From NCBI GenBank assembly GCA_937872535.1, contig CALMTC010000011.1:1-64000 (forward strand): a stretch of DNA of 64,000 nt. Direction: 5' to 3'. Position 1 is the stretch's first letter; each line of letters opens with the position of its first letter. Source of the DNA: an uncultured bacterium (GTDB lineage: Bacteria > Patescibacteriota > Gracilibacteria > Absconditabacterales > Absconditicoccaceae). Both the position numbers and the translations under genes were made by a program. The notes below the pieces were generated by a model. It was given only the letters and a program-made list of their open reading frames with translations, was not told the DNA's origin and ran no database searches. Shown here one piece after another: positions 1 through 9,853 of this stretch.

Positions 1-74
1 CCTACTATACCTATCTATCTTCTAATCTGTAAACCTAATTGCTGCAATATTAACAAAATACAAGAAACAAATAC

Positions 75-102
75 TTGACTTTTCATATTTCACAATTATA
101 AA
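75..102 (+). promoter_or_regulatory. Promoter of the first gene
   Basis: TTGACT at 75-80 and TATAAA at 97-102 are separated by 16 bp, and the start codon follows 17 bp after the -10 box. The match to a housekeeping sigma-factor promoter is good. Confidence 0.7.
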
Positions 103-118
103 CAGAAAACAAAAAAAT

Positions 119-670
119 ATGAACAATAAAAATTATAACACTGATCAAGATATCAGTAGAGCTAAAGAAATCGTAAAAGTTTTTGGTAAAAATTTGAAAA
201 AATTAAGTCCTCACCAAGTATTATGTTTCGACGAGAACTGTAGAGAAAGCGTATCTCACTTCGATAATGTAGATTACGCAAATCTCGACATAACAAAATT
301 AAGTTCAACAATAAGTATATTTCAAGCAAGTTTTGAATTCGAAGACATTGTTAAACGATATATGAAAGAATCAGAAGACGCCGATTCATTGGACTCAATA
401 GACATTTGCACTAATGGTTTTGTGATATATCACAACCACATAGTCATAAAAAATTTCTATAGAGAAAGTGAAGACGATTGGTATGGGTATATTTTGAAAG
501 AAATAGATCTCTTCGAAATATTATTTGAATGGCTTATAATAAGCTGCGACCTACTAGCTAAATCTTCTAATAGCCCAAAAAGTTTGATAAAAATATTTAA
601 AAAAATAGATCAAATTTTTGAAAAAAAATATGGGCCTCCAATAAATCTATTGGAATCAAATGATTTCTAA
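119..670 (+). CDS. Hypothetical protein, 183 aa
   Basis: I do not recognise a family. The product is acidic and probably cytosolic: there is no signal peptide or membrane segment. It contains no TGA codon; its few glycines use GGN. ATG at 119 lies just behind a good promoter (75-102), and a hairpin terminator follows the TAA stop, so it looks like a monocistronic unit. No Shine-Dalgarno is visible; the start is preceded only by an A-rich run. The C-terminal half is rich in aromatic and acidic residues. No function can be assigned. Confidence 0.8.
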   Translation: MNNKNYNTDQDISRAKEIVKVFGKNLKKLSPHQVLCFDENCRESVSHFDNVDYANLDITKLSSTISIFQASFEFEDIVKRYMKESEDADSLDSIDICTNGFVIYHNHIVIKNFYRESEDDWYGYILKEIDLFEILFEWLIISCDLLAKSSNSPKSLIKIFKKIDQIFEKKYGPPINLLESNDF

Positions 671-674
671 CTCA

Positions 675-704
675 ACTTCCACTCATATGAGTGGAGTTTT
701 TTTA
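675..704 (+). terminator. Rho-independent terminator
   Basis: A perfect palindrome CCACTCATATGAGTGG (679-694) is followed by AG and a run of T. It sits a few bases after the stop of the 119-670 gene. Confidence 0.8.
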
Positions 705-781
705 TAAAAAAAATCACCGCATCTCACAAAATAGGATCAGCTGTGATTTTTTAAATAACCAGAATAATTTTTTCAGTTAAA

Positions 782-2776
782 TTATATCAAGATATCTCCT
801 TCTGTCCCTTGTCCATGAAGAATAGTATCAGCACTTGGAGCATTATCTGGTTCATAACCACCTTGTTCTTCGAGTGTCATTCAGATAATAGCTTCATCAT
901 CAGCAATCACATCAATAATTTCATCTTTTTGATCTCTATTGATATAGACATACATCGTCAAAACCATAGGAACTCTACCAATTATTTTAGTAATTTGTTC
1001 ACCGAGATCTTCTTTGATATCTTTCATAATTTGTTTGGTATCCTTTCTTTTTTTCAGATAGTCATGATATTTTGATCTAGCAAAGTCAACTATCTTAGTA
1101 TGTACCATTCTTACTTCAGACGAATAGACAAATCATCTTGATTCGATCTGAATATTACCGACCAGTTCTTTCGTCTTCGTATCAATCTTGAAAATCAAAG
1201 CAAGAAGACCATCTTCAGCCATAATTTTACGAGCTTTGATCACATACTCTCCAGAAAGATGACCTACTCCTTTACCATCAATCAAGACAGTATTAAGTTT
1301 AACCGTATCCTTAGCAATAGTCACTCTATCATCGTACATTTCAATAATCGCACCATTTTTAGCTGGCATCATGATATTTTCCTCAGGAATTCCCATCATC
1401 AAACCTAGTTTTTTATGAGCATACCTCGACTTCGCATCAGTATAAAACGGCATAAAAAACTGTGGTTTCAAAAGTCCAATCATAATCTTATGATCTTCAG
1501 CACCTCAGTGTCCCGAAGCATGAACATCCATATCATTATTTGTAATCAAATTTATCTCTCTGACTACTAAATCATTCATCATCTTTGCTACAGCAAGTTC
1601 ATTACCAGGAATAGTCGTAGCAGACATCAAAATAGTATCTCATTTTTTGAGTTCAAATTTAGTATGTTCACCTCTAGCCATTCTAGCCAACGAGCTAAAC
1701 TCCTCTCACTGAGCTCCAGTACTCAAGATAACGATTCTATCATCAGAAAGGCCATGAATATCGTCACCAAGCTTACGAATAAGTCACTTTGGTACATTGA
1801 TATAGCCAAGTTCTTTACAGATCTCTACATTATTCACCATAGATCTTCCCGAAAGAAAAACTACTTTATTATACCTAGCAGCACTCTGAATGATCTGAAT
1901 AATTCTTCAAACATTAGAGGCAAAAGTAGCAATGAGTAATCTCGATCTCGTATTTTTGATAATATCATCGAGAGTCTGCCCTACCACCATTTCAGAAATA
2001 GCAAATCAAGGTCTTTCAGAACCCAAACTATCTCCGATATAAAGTTTCACGCCTTCAGTTCCAATTCTAGCAATTTTAGCAAGATCAGCAGGTTTATCAA
2101 TAGCTGGCGTATGATCTATTTTAAAATCGGCAGAGTTAAAAATAATTCCCTTCGGAGTATGAATAGCCAAAGCCATCGTCTCAGGAATATTATGATTCAC
2201 ATGGACAAATTCTATCGTAAAACATCCCAGTTTGATAATATCAGTTTCTGGGTTCACGATCTTATATTTAATCTTTGGTACATCTTTTGGATCTTCAAAA
2301 GATTTTTTTACGATACCTAGAGTAAGTGGAGTCGTATAAATTACGGGGAAATCAAGTTCAGGAAGAATATCTCTGAGCGCTCAAATATGATCCAAGTGTC
2401 CGTGAGTCAAAACGATTCCTCTCAATTTCTTAATATTTTTTTTGATATAAGCGATATCTGGAATAACATAATCTGCTCCCAAAATTTCTTGAGCACAAAA
2501 TTCCAATCCTGCATCAACAAGGATAATATCATCTTTATATTCGATAAAAACACACTGTCCTACTTGTTCAAGACCAAGAAGACTACAAATTCTTACTGGA
2601 GTTTCATCACCAGTAGAAGAAGCTTTTTTCACAATTTGAGGACGAGGAGAAAGTGAAGGTTTTGTTCCTTGAGGGTTGATTTTTAATTTCGGTTTCGTAA
2701 TTCTTTTCTTTGTGAAATCAATTGTCACATTACTATGCAAATTCGCGTCTACCGGTGTTTTTTCTTCTGTTGTCAT
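782..2776 (-). CDS. rnj: Ribonuclease J
   Basis: Metallo-beta-lactamase / beta-CASP RNase of the RNase J family, an endo- and 5'-3' exoribonuclease for RNA decay and processing. The zinc motif HGHLDH is around residues 125-131 of 664. A polar, basic extension of about 60 residues precedes the catalytic domain, which starts near VRICSLLGLEQVG. RNase J is usually about 555 aa, so the extra length is mostly N-terminal. The frame is interrupted by several TGA codons, all read as Gly, and ends with TAA at 782-784. ATG at 2776 gives a 19-bp gap to the divergent methyltransferase gene. Confidence 0.92.
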
Positions 2777-2795
2777 TTATTTGTTTTAATAAAAT

Positions 2796-3359
2796 ATGGA
2801 TAAAAATTTTTTGAACGAGCTGAAAGTAGACTGTAGAAATCGTAAAATTCCAATAATTTCTGACAATACAGAAACTTTTCTCACTCAACTATTGCTAACA
2901 CACAAACCACAATTCTGTCTAGAAATTGGCTCAGCTTCAGGATATAGTTCAATCATGATGGCCTCTCTTCTCGCCAATCGAGGATGAAAGATCTTAACTA
3001 TAGAAAGAGCATATCCAAGCTACAAAGAATGCATTGCCAATATAACAGCATCTAAACTGAGAAATATTTGGTCGTACCACTGAGATACCTTAGCTCTCGA
3101 TATCCAAAGATTATCTTTTGGAAAATTCGATTTTGTCTTTATAGACGGCAGAAAAAGCGAATATCGAGAGTACATTTTGAAATGTAAGTCACTAGTAGCC
3201 AGAAATTTCATAATAATTTTAGACGATGCGATCTTATACGCTAACAAATTACAGTCAGTATATGAATTTTTTTCAAAAAAGCAAATCAAATACGAAATTA
3301 AGCAACTAGATGCGGATGATGGCATCATAATTACTTCGGATCCTGCCCTCTTTTCTTAA
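2796..3359 (+). CDS. SAM-dependent O-methyltransferase family protein
   Basis: A 187-residue class I methyltransferase. The SAM-binding motif I is LEIGSASGYSS at about residues 42-52, followed by an acidic TIER at the end of strand 2 and FVFIDGRKSEY typical of the caffeoyl-CoA / tRNA hydroxyuridine (TrmR-like) O-methyltransferase group. ILDDA follows as the metal/substrate region. TGA codons at about residues 64 and 95 read as Gly. It is slightly shorter than the usual 200-220 aa. It is divergent from RNase J. The substrate is unknown. Confidence 0.8.
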
Positions 3360-3790
3360 AAATTTCACTTTCAATGTGTTTGTGAGCGTCCCGACCTGCC
3401 CTCGATGAATATCGGGGAGAGACTATCATATAGAGTCGACATCGGGATTATTCTGATTTTCGTCCACTCATCGTCATTGCGCCTGCTCCGAAGAACTGCG
3501 GAGAATAGGATGAAGTCTGCCTATCACAGACAGGTGATATATGTCGATATTTTTCTATATTCATCAGAAATTATTTTCTATAGAGACGCAATAAATTGCG
3601 TCTACATTTTTGCATTCGAAATTTTTTCTGTAGGGATACAATTTTTTGTATCCATATTTTATTTGCGTCTACATTTTTTACATTTACCAGAAAAAAAGAT
3701 GAGCATTTATTTTTCAAGCGAAGAGAAGAAAAATAAGTGGAGTTTATCCCGATTCATATCGGGAACCTTTCACATTGGATGGATTACCTT
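3360..3790. repeat. Non-coding island of short palindromes and direct repeats
   Basis: About 430 bp between convergent genes, without a believable gene. At least six short inverted repeats: 3400-3417, 3486-3503, 3515-3533, 3585-3602 (GACGCAAT/ATTGCGTC), 3634-3653 (GGATACAA/TTGTATCC) and 3747-3764 (TCCCGAT/ATCGGGA). GCGTCTACATTTTT occurs twice, near 3599 and 3665. The element at 3518-3534 is related to one at 58254-58270. This looks like an accumulation of small hairpin elements; some may act as terminators for the converging genes. Confidence 0.6.
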
Positions 3791-5527
3791 CTACTTTGAG
3801 TCAGCTTGTTGTCTCCATAAAGCAGCGTAAAGTCAGCTTTGTTTTAAGAGCTCTTGATGAGTACCTTTTTCAACAATTTTCCCTTTTTCCAGCACAAAAA
3901 TAGAATCAGCATGCATAATAGTCGAGAGACGATGAGCCACCAAGATAGTAATTAAACTATTATTTTTACTGACAACATTGCGAATTGTCTCAGTAATTTC
4001 CTGCTCCACTATCGAGTCTAAACTACTCGTTGCTTCATCAAAAACTAAGACATCTGGATTTCTCAAAAGAGCTCTAGCGATAGCAAGTCTCTGTTTCTGT
4101 CCTCCACTTAGCTTAATTCATCACTCTCAGATTTTTGTATCCAGTCATTGAGCTTGACCAGCGATAAACTCAGCCAAACTAGCCTGTTCTAGGACTTTAA
4201 GACAATCAGTATCACTCGCCTCTGGATTAACAAACAGCAAATTTTCTTTGATCGTACCAGCAAAAAGCTGAGTATCTTGAGTCACAATTCCGAGAGTTTT
4301 TTTGAAATTATTTTTGTCACATTCAGCCAAAGAAAGTCAGTTCACTAAGACATGTCACTGTTCTGGTGGATAAAGTCAGCCCAAAAGTTTCAGAATCGTA
4401 GACTTTCCAGATCCAGACTGTCATACAAAAGCAATAGTTTTACCAGAAGAAACATCAAAAGAAACTGAATGTAAAATTGATACATCTTTTTGATAACCAA
4501 AAGTCACATTTTCAAAAGCGATACTACGAACAGCAGAAATTTTTTGAGGATTTTCTGGAAGTTTTTCTGGAGCTAAATTCATCATATCCTGAAGCAAACG
4601 ATGAGCAGAAAAAGCCTCTTGATAACTTTTTACCACATCACCAAACTGATACAGTGGACCAAAAATATAGAACGAATAGAAAAACAAACTCAGCATTTCA
4701 CCAAGGCTCATAGCTCATTCGTAAACTAGCCAAAACATCACAGCATTCAAAGCTACTCTCATAGCATTGATCATCGTGCCTTGTAAAAACTGCAGAGACC
4801 TAAGAATTTTCACCTTCTGAAGTTCTAATTCCAAGATTTTCTCATTACTTTTTTCTAGCCTCACCATCTCCTGACTTTCCAGCCCGAGCATTTTGATAAG
4901 CGAAACATTGCGAATTGTTTCAGTAGTATTTCCAGCCAGTTCCGTAGACTGCAAGACAATACTCGTCTGGATAGCTTTGATTTTTTTACTCATCCAGTAC
5001 GAAGTAAATCACATTATCGGAAGAATCAAAAGAAAAAGTGCCCCCATCAATCGATGCACAAAAAATGCGTAGCAAAGGACAAAAAACACCCCGACCAGAG
5101 AAATAAAAACTACATTTATCAAGCTCTGAACATAAGCCTGAATATCATTACGAGCCTTGAGTAATTTCTGTAAAAGTTGCCCAGATTGTTGATCTTCAAA
5201 AACAGAATACGGCAGAGAAAAAATATGTTTAATCGTATCTTGATAGATGCTCATCCCCAGTTTTTGAGTCATCACATTCACAAAATAATCCTGAAAATTT
5301 TTAGCAATTCTAGAAACCATCGCCACCCCGACAATTCCAAGAAGCAAAAACGCCACTCCTTGAGAGAACTCTATCCAGCTCATAGAACCTATTTTTGAAA
5401 CATAGCCATCCACGATCATCCTAAAAATCTGCGGATCAAAAAGAGAAAAAACCTGATTGATCACAGCCAGCACCAAAGTCACCAAAAGCATCTTCCAATA
5501 ATTTTTTACATAACTCCACAAAAACAT
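3791..5527 (-). CDS. ABC exporter, fused permease and ATPase
   Basis: A 578-residue half-transporter with an N-terminal six-helix exporter domain (about residues 1-310) and a C-terminal ATPase. Visible motifs are Walker [10 protein letters not shown] (its first Gly is TGA), signature LSGGQKQR, Walker [13 protein letters not shown] and H-loop AHRLST. The first TGA near the end (3833-3835) is read through to give [13 protein letters not shown] before TAG at 3791, the usual exporter tail. I chose ATG at 5527 because a longer reading from 5596 would start inside the promoter. Substrate unknown; the class exports lipids, peptides or drugs. Confidence 0.9.
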
Positions 5528-5532
5528 TTTAT

Positions 5533-5549
5533 TCCTGATAAAAAATAAA
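5533..5549 (-). promoter_or_regulatory. U-rich leader element before the ABC exporter
   Basis: Reading leftward, TTTATTTTTTATCAGGA lies 5 nt before the ATG and about 12 nt after the -10 box, so it is inside the short 5' leader. It is one of a recurrent set (see findings). Confidence 0.45.
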
Positions 5550-5561
5550 TTTCTGCCTTTC

Positions 5562-5589
5562 ATTGTACACTTTAGAAAAAAGATTACAA
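5562..5589 (-). promoter_or_regulatory. Promoter of the ABC exporter gene
   Basis: On the minus strand TTGTAA (5584-5589) and TACAAT (5562-5567) are 16 bp apart. Its position excludes upstream start codons for the exporter. Confidence 0.65.
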
Positions 5590-5629
5590 GCTCCATCTAA
5601 AAAATTTTTCTCTACAGCAAGATTCTGCA

Positions 5630-5657
5630 TTGCAAAAACAGCAGATTTTTTTATTCT
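5630..5657 (+). promoter_or_regulatory. Promoter of the YqeY-like gene
   Basis: TTGCAA (5630-5635) and TATTCT (5652-5657) are separated by 16 bp and the ATG follows at 5690. It diverges from the ABC exporter promoter 40 bp away. Confidence 0.5.
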
Positions 5658-5689
5658 AGGAGAAATTTTTTATCAGCTTTTAAGTAAAA

Positions 5690-6136
5690 ATGACACTAGA
5701 GCAAACAATCACAGAAGACTACAAAACAGCGTTCAAAGAAAAAAACACAATCGGAAAAATAATTTTAGGAATCATCATAGCTCAGATAAAAAACAAAAGA
5801 ATTGAAATCCAAAAAGATCTTACAGACGAAGATATAATTCAGCTTCTCAAAAAAGAAGTAAAAGCTATGAACGAAGCCATCACCTACCTCGAAAAAGCCA
5901 ACAATCAAGAAGGCATTATCGAAGAACAAGAAAAAATTAAAATGCTCGAAAAATACCTTCCAGCAATGCTTTCTCTTGATCAGACTAAAGAACTCGTCCA
6001 GCAAAAAATCACCGAACTCGGCATCACAGACCTCAAAACTCAGAGAGGTCAACTCACTCAAGCCCTCATGCAAACTCACAAAGCCTCTCTCGACGGCTCG
6101 ACTCTCAATCAAGTCATCACCTCTCTCCTCAGCTAA
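5690..6136 (+). CDS. GatB/YqeY domain-containing protein
   Basis: A 148-residue stand-alone YqeY-like domain, the helical domain otherwise found at the C terminus of the GatB amidotransferase subunit. The family signature is seen in the helical N half (KEKNTIGKIILGIIIAQIK) and in the block EEQEKIKMLEKYLPAMLS near residues 85-105, then the small domain TDLKTQRGQLTQALM. Length matches the family (about 148). There are no TGA codons. Exact role is unsettled; a link to tRNA-dependent amidation is inferred from the domain only. Confidence 0.88.
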   Translation: MTLEQTITEDYKTAFKEKNTIGKIILGIIIAQIKNKRIEIQKDLTDEDIIQLLKKEVKAMNEAITYLEKANNQEGIIEEQEKIKMLEKYLPAMLSLDQTKELVQQKITELGITDLKTQRGQLTQALMQTHKASLDGSTLNQVITSLLS

Positions 6137-6159
6137 TTACGGTCCCTAAATCTATCGGT

Positions 6160-6178
6160 CCCTGAGCCTGTCGAAGGG
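6160..6178. repeat. Dispersed repeat CCCTGAGCCTGTCGAAGGG
   Basis: An intact 19-bp copy of a partly self-complementary repeat after the YqeY-like gene. A second copy, split by an insertion, lies at 58245-58299. The same motif is common in intergenic regions of many unrelated bacteria. Confidence 0.6.
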
Positions 6179-6237
6179 AAGGGAAGGAAAACAAATAATC
6201 AAAAAATAAATTTTACATAAACAAATTATTTTCCATC

Positions 6238-6849
6238 ATGAAAAAATTTTTTTCTCTGGCTATTATTACAATTTTCTGAATAGTCAGCACTCCTATTTTT
6301 GCACAGACACCATCTTGACCAAACTCTTGAACTCCAAATACTACGACCACTAGTTCTTCATCTACCACCTCAGCAACTACAGCTTGACAAGGAGCAGCAT
6401 GAGCAGCTTCTACAGCTTGACAAGGAGCAGCATGAGCAGCTTCTACAGCTTGACAAGGAGCAGCATGAGCAGCTTCTACAGCCAACCAACCTCCAAAATG
6501 TAATGGAATAAAACTCAATACAAATGTACCGTTTGTTGGCAACTGTATAGAATTCAGTTCATCAGACACAGGAAGCTCCCAATCTATCAGCGACGACACC
6601 ACCAAAGTTACAGCCCTGAATGCTTTCCCTATCCTAGCATCATGACTTATGAAAATTCTTTTGACAGCCATTCTCGTAATCTGACTCGCTGCTATCATTC
6701 TTTGAGGTGTCATGATCGCTTACTCTTGAGCCGACTCATCATACTACAATCAAGGAAAAAATCTCATCCGAGCTGTCATCACAGGAATAGCCATCATCTG
6801 AATCTCATGAGTCATCCTCAATCTCATCAACCCAAATTTCTTCAAATAA
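6238..6849 (+). CDS. VirB2/TrbC-like pilin with tandem Gly-Ala repeats
   Basis: A 203-residue secreted or membrane protein. A signal peptide (MKKFFSLAIITIFGIVSTPIFA) is followed by a Ser/Thr-rich stretch, then three exact 11-residue repeats TAGQGAAGAAS, a Cys-containing spacer and two hydrophobic segments at about residues 138-163 and 178-198. The two-helix C-terminal half with a basic polar turn (YYNQGKNLIRA) resembles the VirB2/TrbC pilins of type IV secretion-like systems common in candidate-phyla bacteria. Many glycines are TGA. The downstream gene starts 32 bp later. Two similar pilins lie at 55.5-56.5 kb. Confidence 0.7.
6379..6477 (+). repeat. Three exact 33-bp tandem repeats inside the pilin gene
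   Basis: Units at 6379-6411, 6412-6444 and 6445-6477 are identical. Each encodes TAGQGAAGAAS with two TGA and one GGA glycine codons. The identity at silent positions implies recent expansion. Confidence 0.95.
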
Positions 6850-6881
6850 GAGCAGAATATTATTTTTTATAAAAAAGGACA

Positions 6882-7520
6882 ATGAGTTATATATTTATGG
6901 ATGAAAGTTGAGAATTATGATTTAATAAAAGTAAAAGAAGTAGTAATTATTTCATAGTCACTTTCCTATTTTGCGAAAACAACAAATGTTTAGAAAAAAT
7001 AGTAAAAAAAATTTTTAGCAATCTTTCAAAATCTTCGATAAAAATATCGTGATGAGTATTACATAGTAGCAAAGAAAAAGCTGAAACCAGAAAAAAATTA
7101 CTCGAATTATGTGCAAATCAAAATTTGACAATAATGACGATATATGTCAAAAAATCAGCCATATACACGACTACGGACAAAACTTCAGAAAAACATATGT
7201 TATACAATTATATAGTGAACATACTTCTAGACAGAGTAATGACTCAAAAAATTATTCCTAACGATAAAAAAATAGAATTTATAGCATCTCGCAGAGAAAC
7301 AAATAAAGTTTTAAATGACAACTTTATAAGTTATATCAAAGATGAAAGCAAAAAGCATCCATTTGAACTAGAAATTAAGATTAAGATGCCAGCACAAGAA
7401 AAATGACTACAAGTAGTAGATTTTATTTCTCGAGCAATATATCAAAAATATGAAAAAAACAACAATCTATTTTATAATATCATCAAAAACAAAATAATAG
7501 AAGAAAAAAGTTTATTTTAA
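6882..7520 (+). CDS. DUF3800 family protein
   Basis: A 212-residue protein beginning MSYIFMDESGELGFN, the hallmark acidic N terminus of DUF3800 (an RNase H-like fold, often beside mobile or defence genes). Conserved features further on are FIVTFLFCEN, a central basic region and QVVDFISRAIYQK near the C terminus, which matches the family's late LQxADxIAxA motif. Four visible TGA codons read as Gly. It starts 32 bp after the pilin stop. AAAAGGA just before ATG is one of the few Shine-Dalgarno-like sites in the window. The biochemical role of the family is not settled. Confidence 0.82.
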
Positions 7521-7661
7521 ATAAACAAAAACCTTATGCACACTTTATGAGGAACCATCCGGAACCCCGTACATAAGGATTTACTATTGTGGTCTCAGTA
7601 TAGTCAATTTTTTTATAAAATCAAGACCGTTTTAGTTCTGCCATAAAAACCACCCATTTTT
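7521..7661. other. Convergent intergenic region with a GC-rich structured patch
   Basis: No gene. 7532-7578 begins CCTTATG and ends CATAAGG, enclosing a duplicated GGAACC motif. 7592-7636 carries a weaker GGTCT/AGACC pairing. The patch is much richer in GC than its surroundings. It may be a bidirectional terminator or a small RNA; I cannot tell which. Confidence 0.35.
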
Positions 7662-9119
7662 CTACAAACTACCTCTCACCAGCCTATCCAGATCACCAGC
7701 CGTGAAGATAACGATCACCTCAGTCTGAGTAGATTTCTCTATCAGCTCCAGCACATCAGCGACTTGTTCAGTATAAACCGCTCCGCCACTCTGAGCAAAA
7801 AGATTTCCCAGATCTGAGACAGTCTGAACAGCACTGGTATCAACAGCTTCGACCTGCACATCAGCCAACAATTCCTGTAGATTTTCTCTCGCAGTATAAA
7901 TCGAGTAAATCATCGTCTGATCAAATTTTTTGAGCACTTCAGAAAAAGGATGCCAAAATTCCAGTACTCTCTTAGCCTGATGAGGTTGAAACACAGCCAC
8001 GATTTTTTTCTCAGGGTATTTTTTCTTCACAGCATCAAAAACTACTTCGAGAGAACTCGGATGATGACCATAATCACTGTAAACAATAGCGCGTTTCCCA
8101 TCATCAACTAATTTTTCGAGCCTTCTCCAAATTCCACGAAATTGTTCTATCAAATTTTTTATCTGACTACGATCAATGTCTGTAATAGTCAACAACGAGC
8201 TATCATCACCACGAATCGCTATCCCACTGCGTTCAAACTCCAAAACATGCTCAGCCATTCACTGCACGAGGCTCGCATTAGCCTGATTAAAATCTCAAAG
8301 TAAATGCTGAAAATCAAAATAACTATTCTCTATGTCACAAGTTTTTTCGCTCTTCCTCGTTCTCAAAAAATCCACACTTTTTTCTCATTTTCTCAAAAAA
8401 ACTTCATATCTGGTTCTATCAAAAAATTCATTGAAAGCATCTTGATAATCAGCATCGTCTTTATAGTAATCGGTATGATCAAGTTCAACATTAGCAATCA
8501 TCGAATAATCGACATCCATATTCAAAAAATGTCTCTTATACTCACAGCTCTCGATCACAAAAAAATATTTTTTCAATAACGAATGATCAAAATGAGTAAT
8601 TTTTCAGGTTACAATTTTTTCAAAAATAGATTTTACCGCATCTTTATGTCCAAGTTTATAGTTTACATTTCAGAAATCTGGCACCAAAGCTCAGACAATT
8701 CAGACTCAGAAACGAGGAGACAAACTACTCAAAACCTGAATCAGAAGCGAAGTAGTACTACTTTTTCAGTTCGTTCCTGCCACAGCTACCGTAAAAAAGT
8801 GTTTAGAAATTTCTCAGATAAACTGAAAATAATTGAGAGCATAGTGATAAGGATAAATTTTTTCCTCAGTATAAGAGCGAGATAGTTTGATTTCAGGGCT
8901 ATCTTTACAAGCCTCCGAGTAAATCACATAGTCTTCTGGCTTTACGACATAGGGATGATTTCCGACATAGACTTGAATACCATGACCTTGAAGTGTTTCA
9001 GTAATCTGAGATGCCGTCGAGTCGATACACACCAGATTTTTAAAGTCGAGTTCGTGAAAAATCATAGCCAACGCACTCATTCCAGCTCCCCCAGCTCAAA
9101 CCAATACAATATTTCCCAT
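7662..9119 (-). CDS. murC: UDP-N-acetylmuramate--L-alanine ligase (MurC)
   Basis: A cytosolic Mur ligase adding L-Ala to UDP-MurNAc, the first step of the peptidoglycan stem peptide. The N terminus has the MurC Rossmann motif VLVGAGGAGMSALA (residues 5-18). The ATP P-loop is GTNGKSS near residue 115, with its second Gly encoded by TGA. Then SCEYKRHFLN and ANVELDHTDYY, the MurC metal/substrate block, and SDYGHHP in the C-terminal domain. 485 aa is close to the usual 460. MurC normally has GTHGKTT, so Asn and Ser replacements are a slight departure. ATG at 9119 restores the full glycine-rich motif. Confidence 0.87.
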
Positions 9120-9424
9120 CGTCTTCAATCAACAAGTAAATAACAAGAAACTAAAAAATAGTAAAAAAACTCAAACATTCAACTAAAAAACTCAAATTCA
9201 GACAAAATATTTTTTGATATGGACTTTTTAAGCATTTTCTCTACAATAAATTCGATCACGATGAGAATCTTACCATGATGAGCCTATCAAACCATAAGAT
9301 TTAAATCGATACGAGAATTTATACCAAAAGTCTAAGAGCCTAAAATTTTAATTAAATTAAAGAAATTTTAGTTTTCGAAGACAAATCGGTATAAATAAAA
9401 ATTTTATCCCTGATAAATGTGCAA
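9120..9424. other. Divergent intergenic region with nested inverted repeats
   Basis: About 300 bp between divergent murC and the 9425 gene; no gene seen. The right part holds nested inverted repeats: ATTTATACC (9317-9325) with GGTATAAAT (9388-9396), and inside them CTAAAATTT (9340-9348) with AAATTTTAG (9363-9371). Both outer arms contain TATAAA in outward orientation, so the structure may simply be two facing -10 boxes, or a regulatory RNA/operator. Confidence 0.4.
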
Positions 9425-9817
9425 ATGATAAAAATTGAAAAACAAACAAATGGTTATCTCATAGCAGACAAATTTTTTATTCCTGAATGAAATGAAACCA
9501 AAACAGATAAAATTACTTTGTCCTTAACGATTGGTGAAGCCATGTCATATGAAAAAGATCACAAAAAAACAATAAATTTCCCAGGAAACTACGAGATTGA
9601 AGGTTCAAATATCATAGTTTTCGACACAAACTGATCTCTAAACTTTTTCGTAAAAGATGAAGAAGAAACTTTCGCATTTATCCAAAATCCATCCGTCCTC
9701 GAAAAAGAAGAATTTGGAGCTATAGCAAACCGAATCTACAGAGAAGACAACATCCACGAAGCTCTCCTCAAAATGGAATTTGACGGAGATAAAATAAATC
9801 TCGCAGACATCAAATAA
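9425..9817 (+). CDS. Hypothetical protein, 130 aa
   Basis: Not recognised. A small acidic protein without signal peptide. Residues 51-75 (INFPGNYEIEGSNIIVFDTNG) faintly recall the FPGEYEI segment seen in some metallo-beta-lactamase-fold proteins of candidate-phyla bacteria, but no metal motif is present. Two TGA codons read as Gly. I chose ATG at 9425; ATG at 9417 is out of frame. The next gene follows 36 bp on in the same frame, so the two are probably co-transcribed. Confidence 0.6.
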
Positions 9818-9853
9818 AAAAATACGAAATTTTACTATTTCTCCAGATCCACA

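Noticed and set aside
3405-3830. A 141-codon plus-strand open frame
   Set aside because: It is built from the palindromic repeats of the intergenic island and overlaps the true 3' end of the ABC exporter gene on the other strand; the translation has no coherent family pattern.
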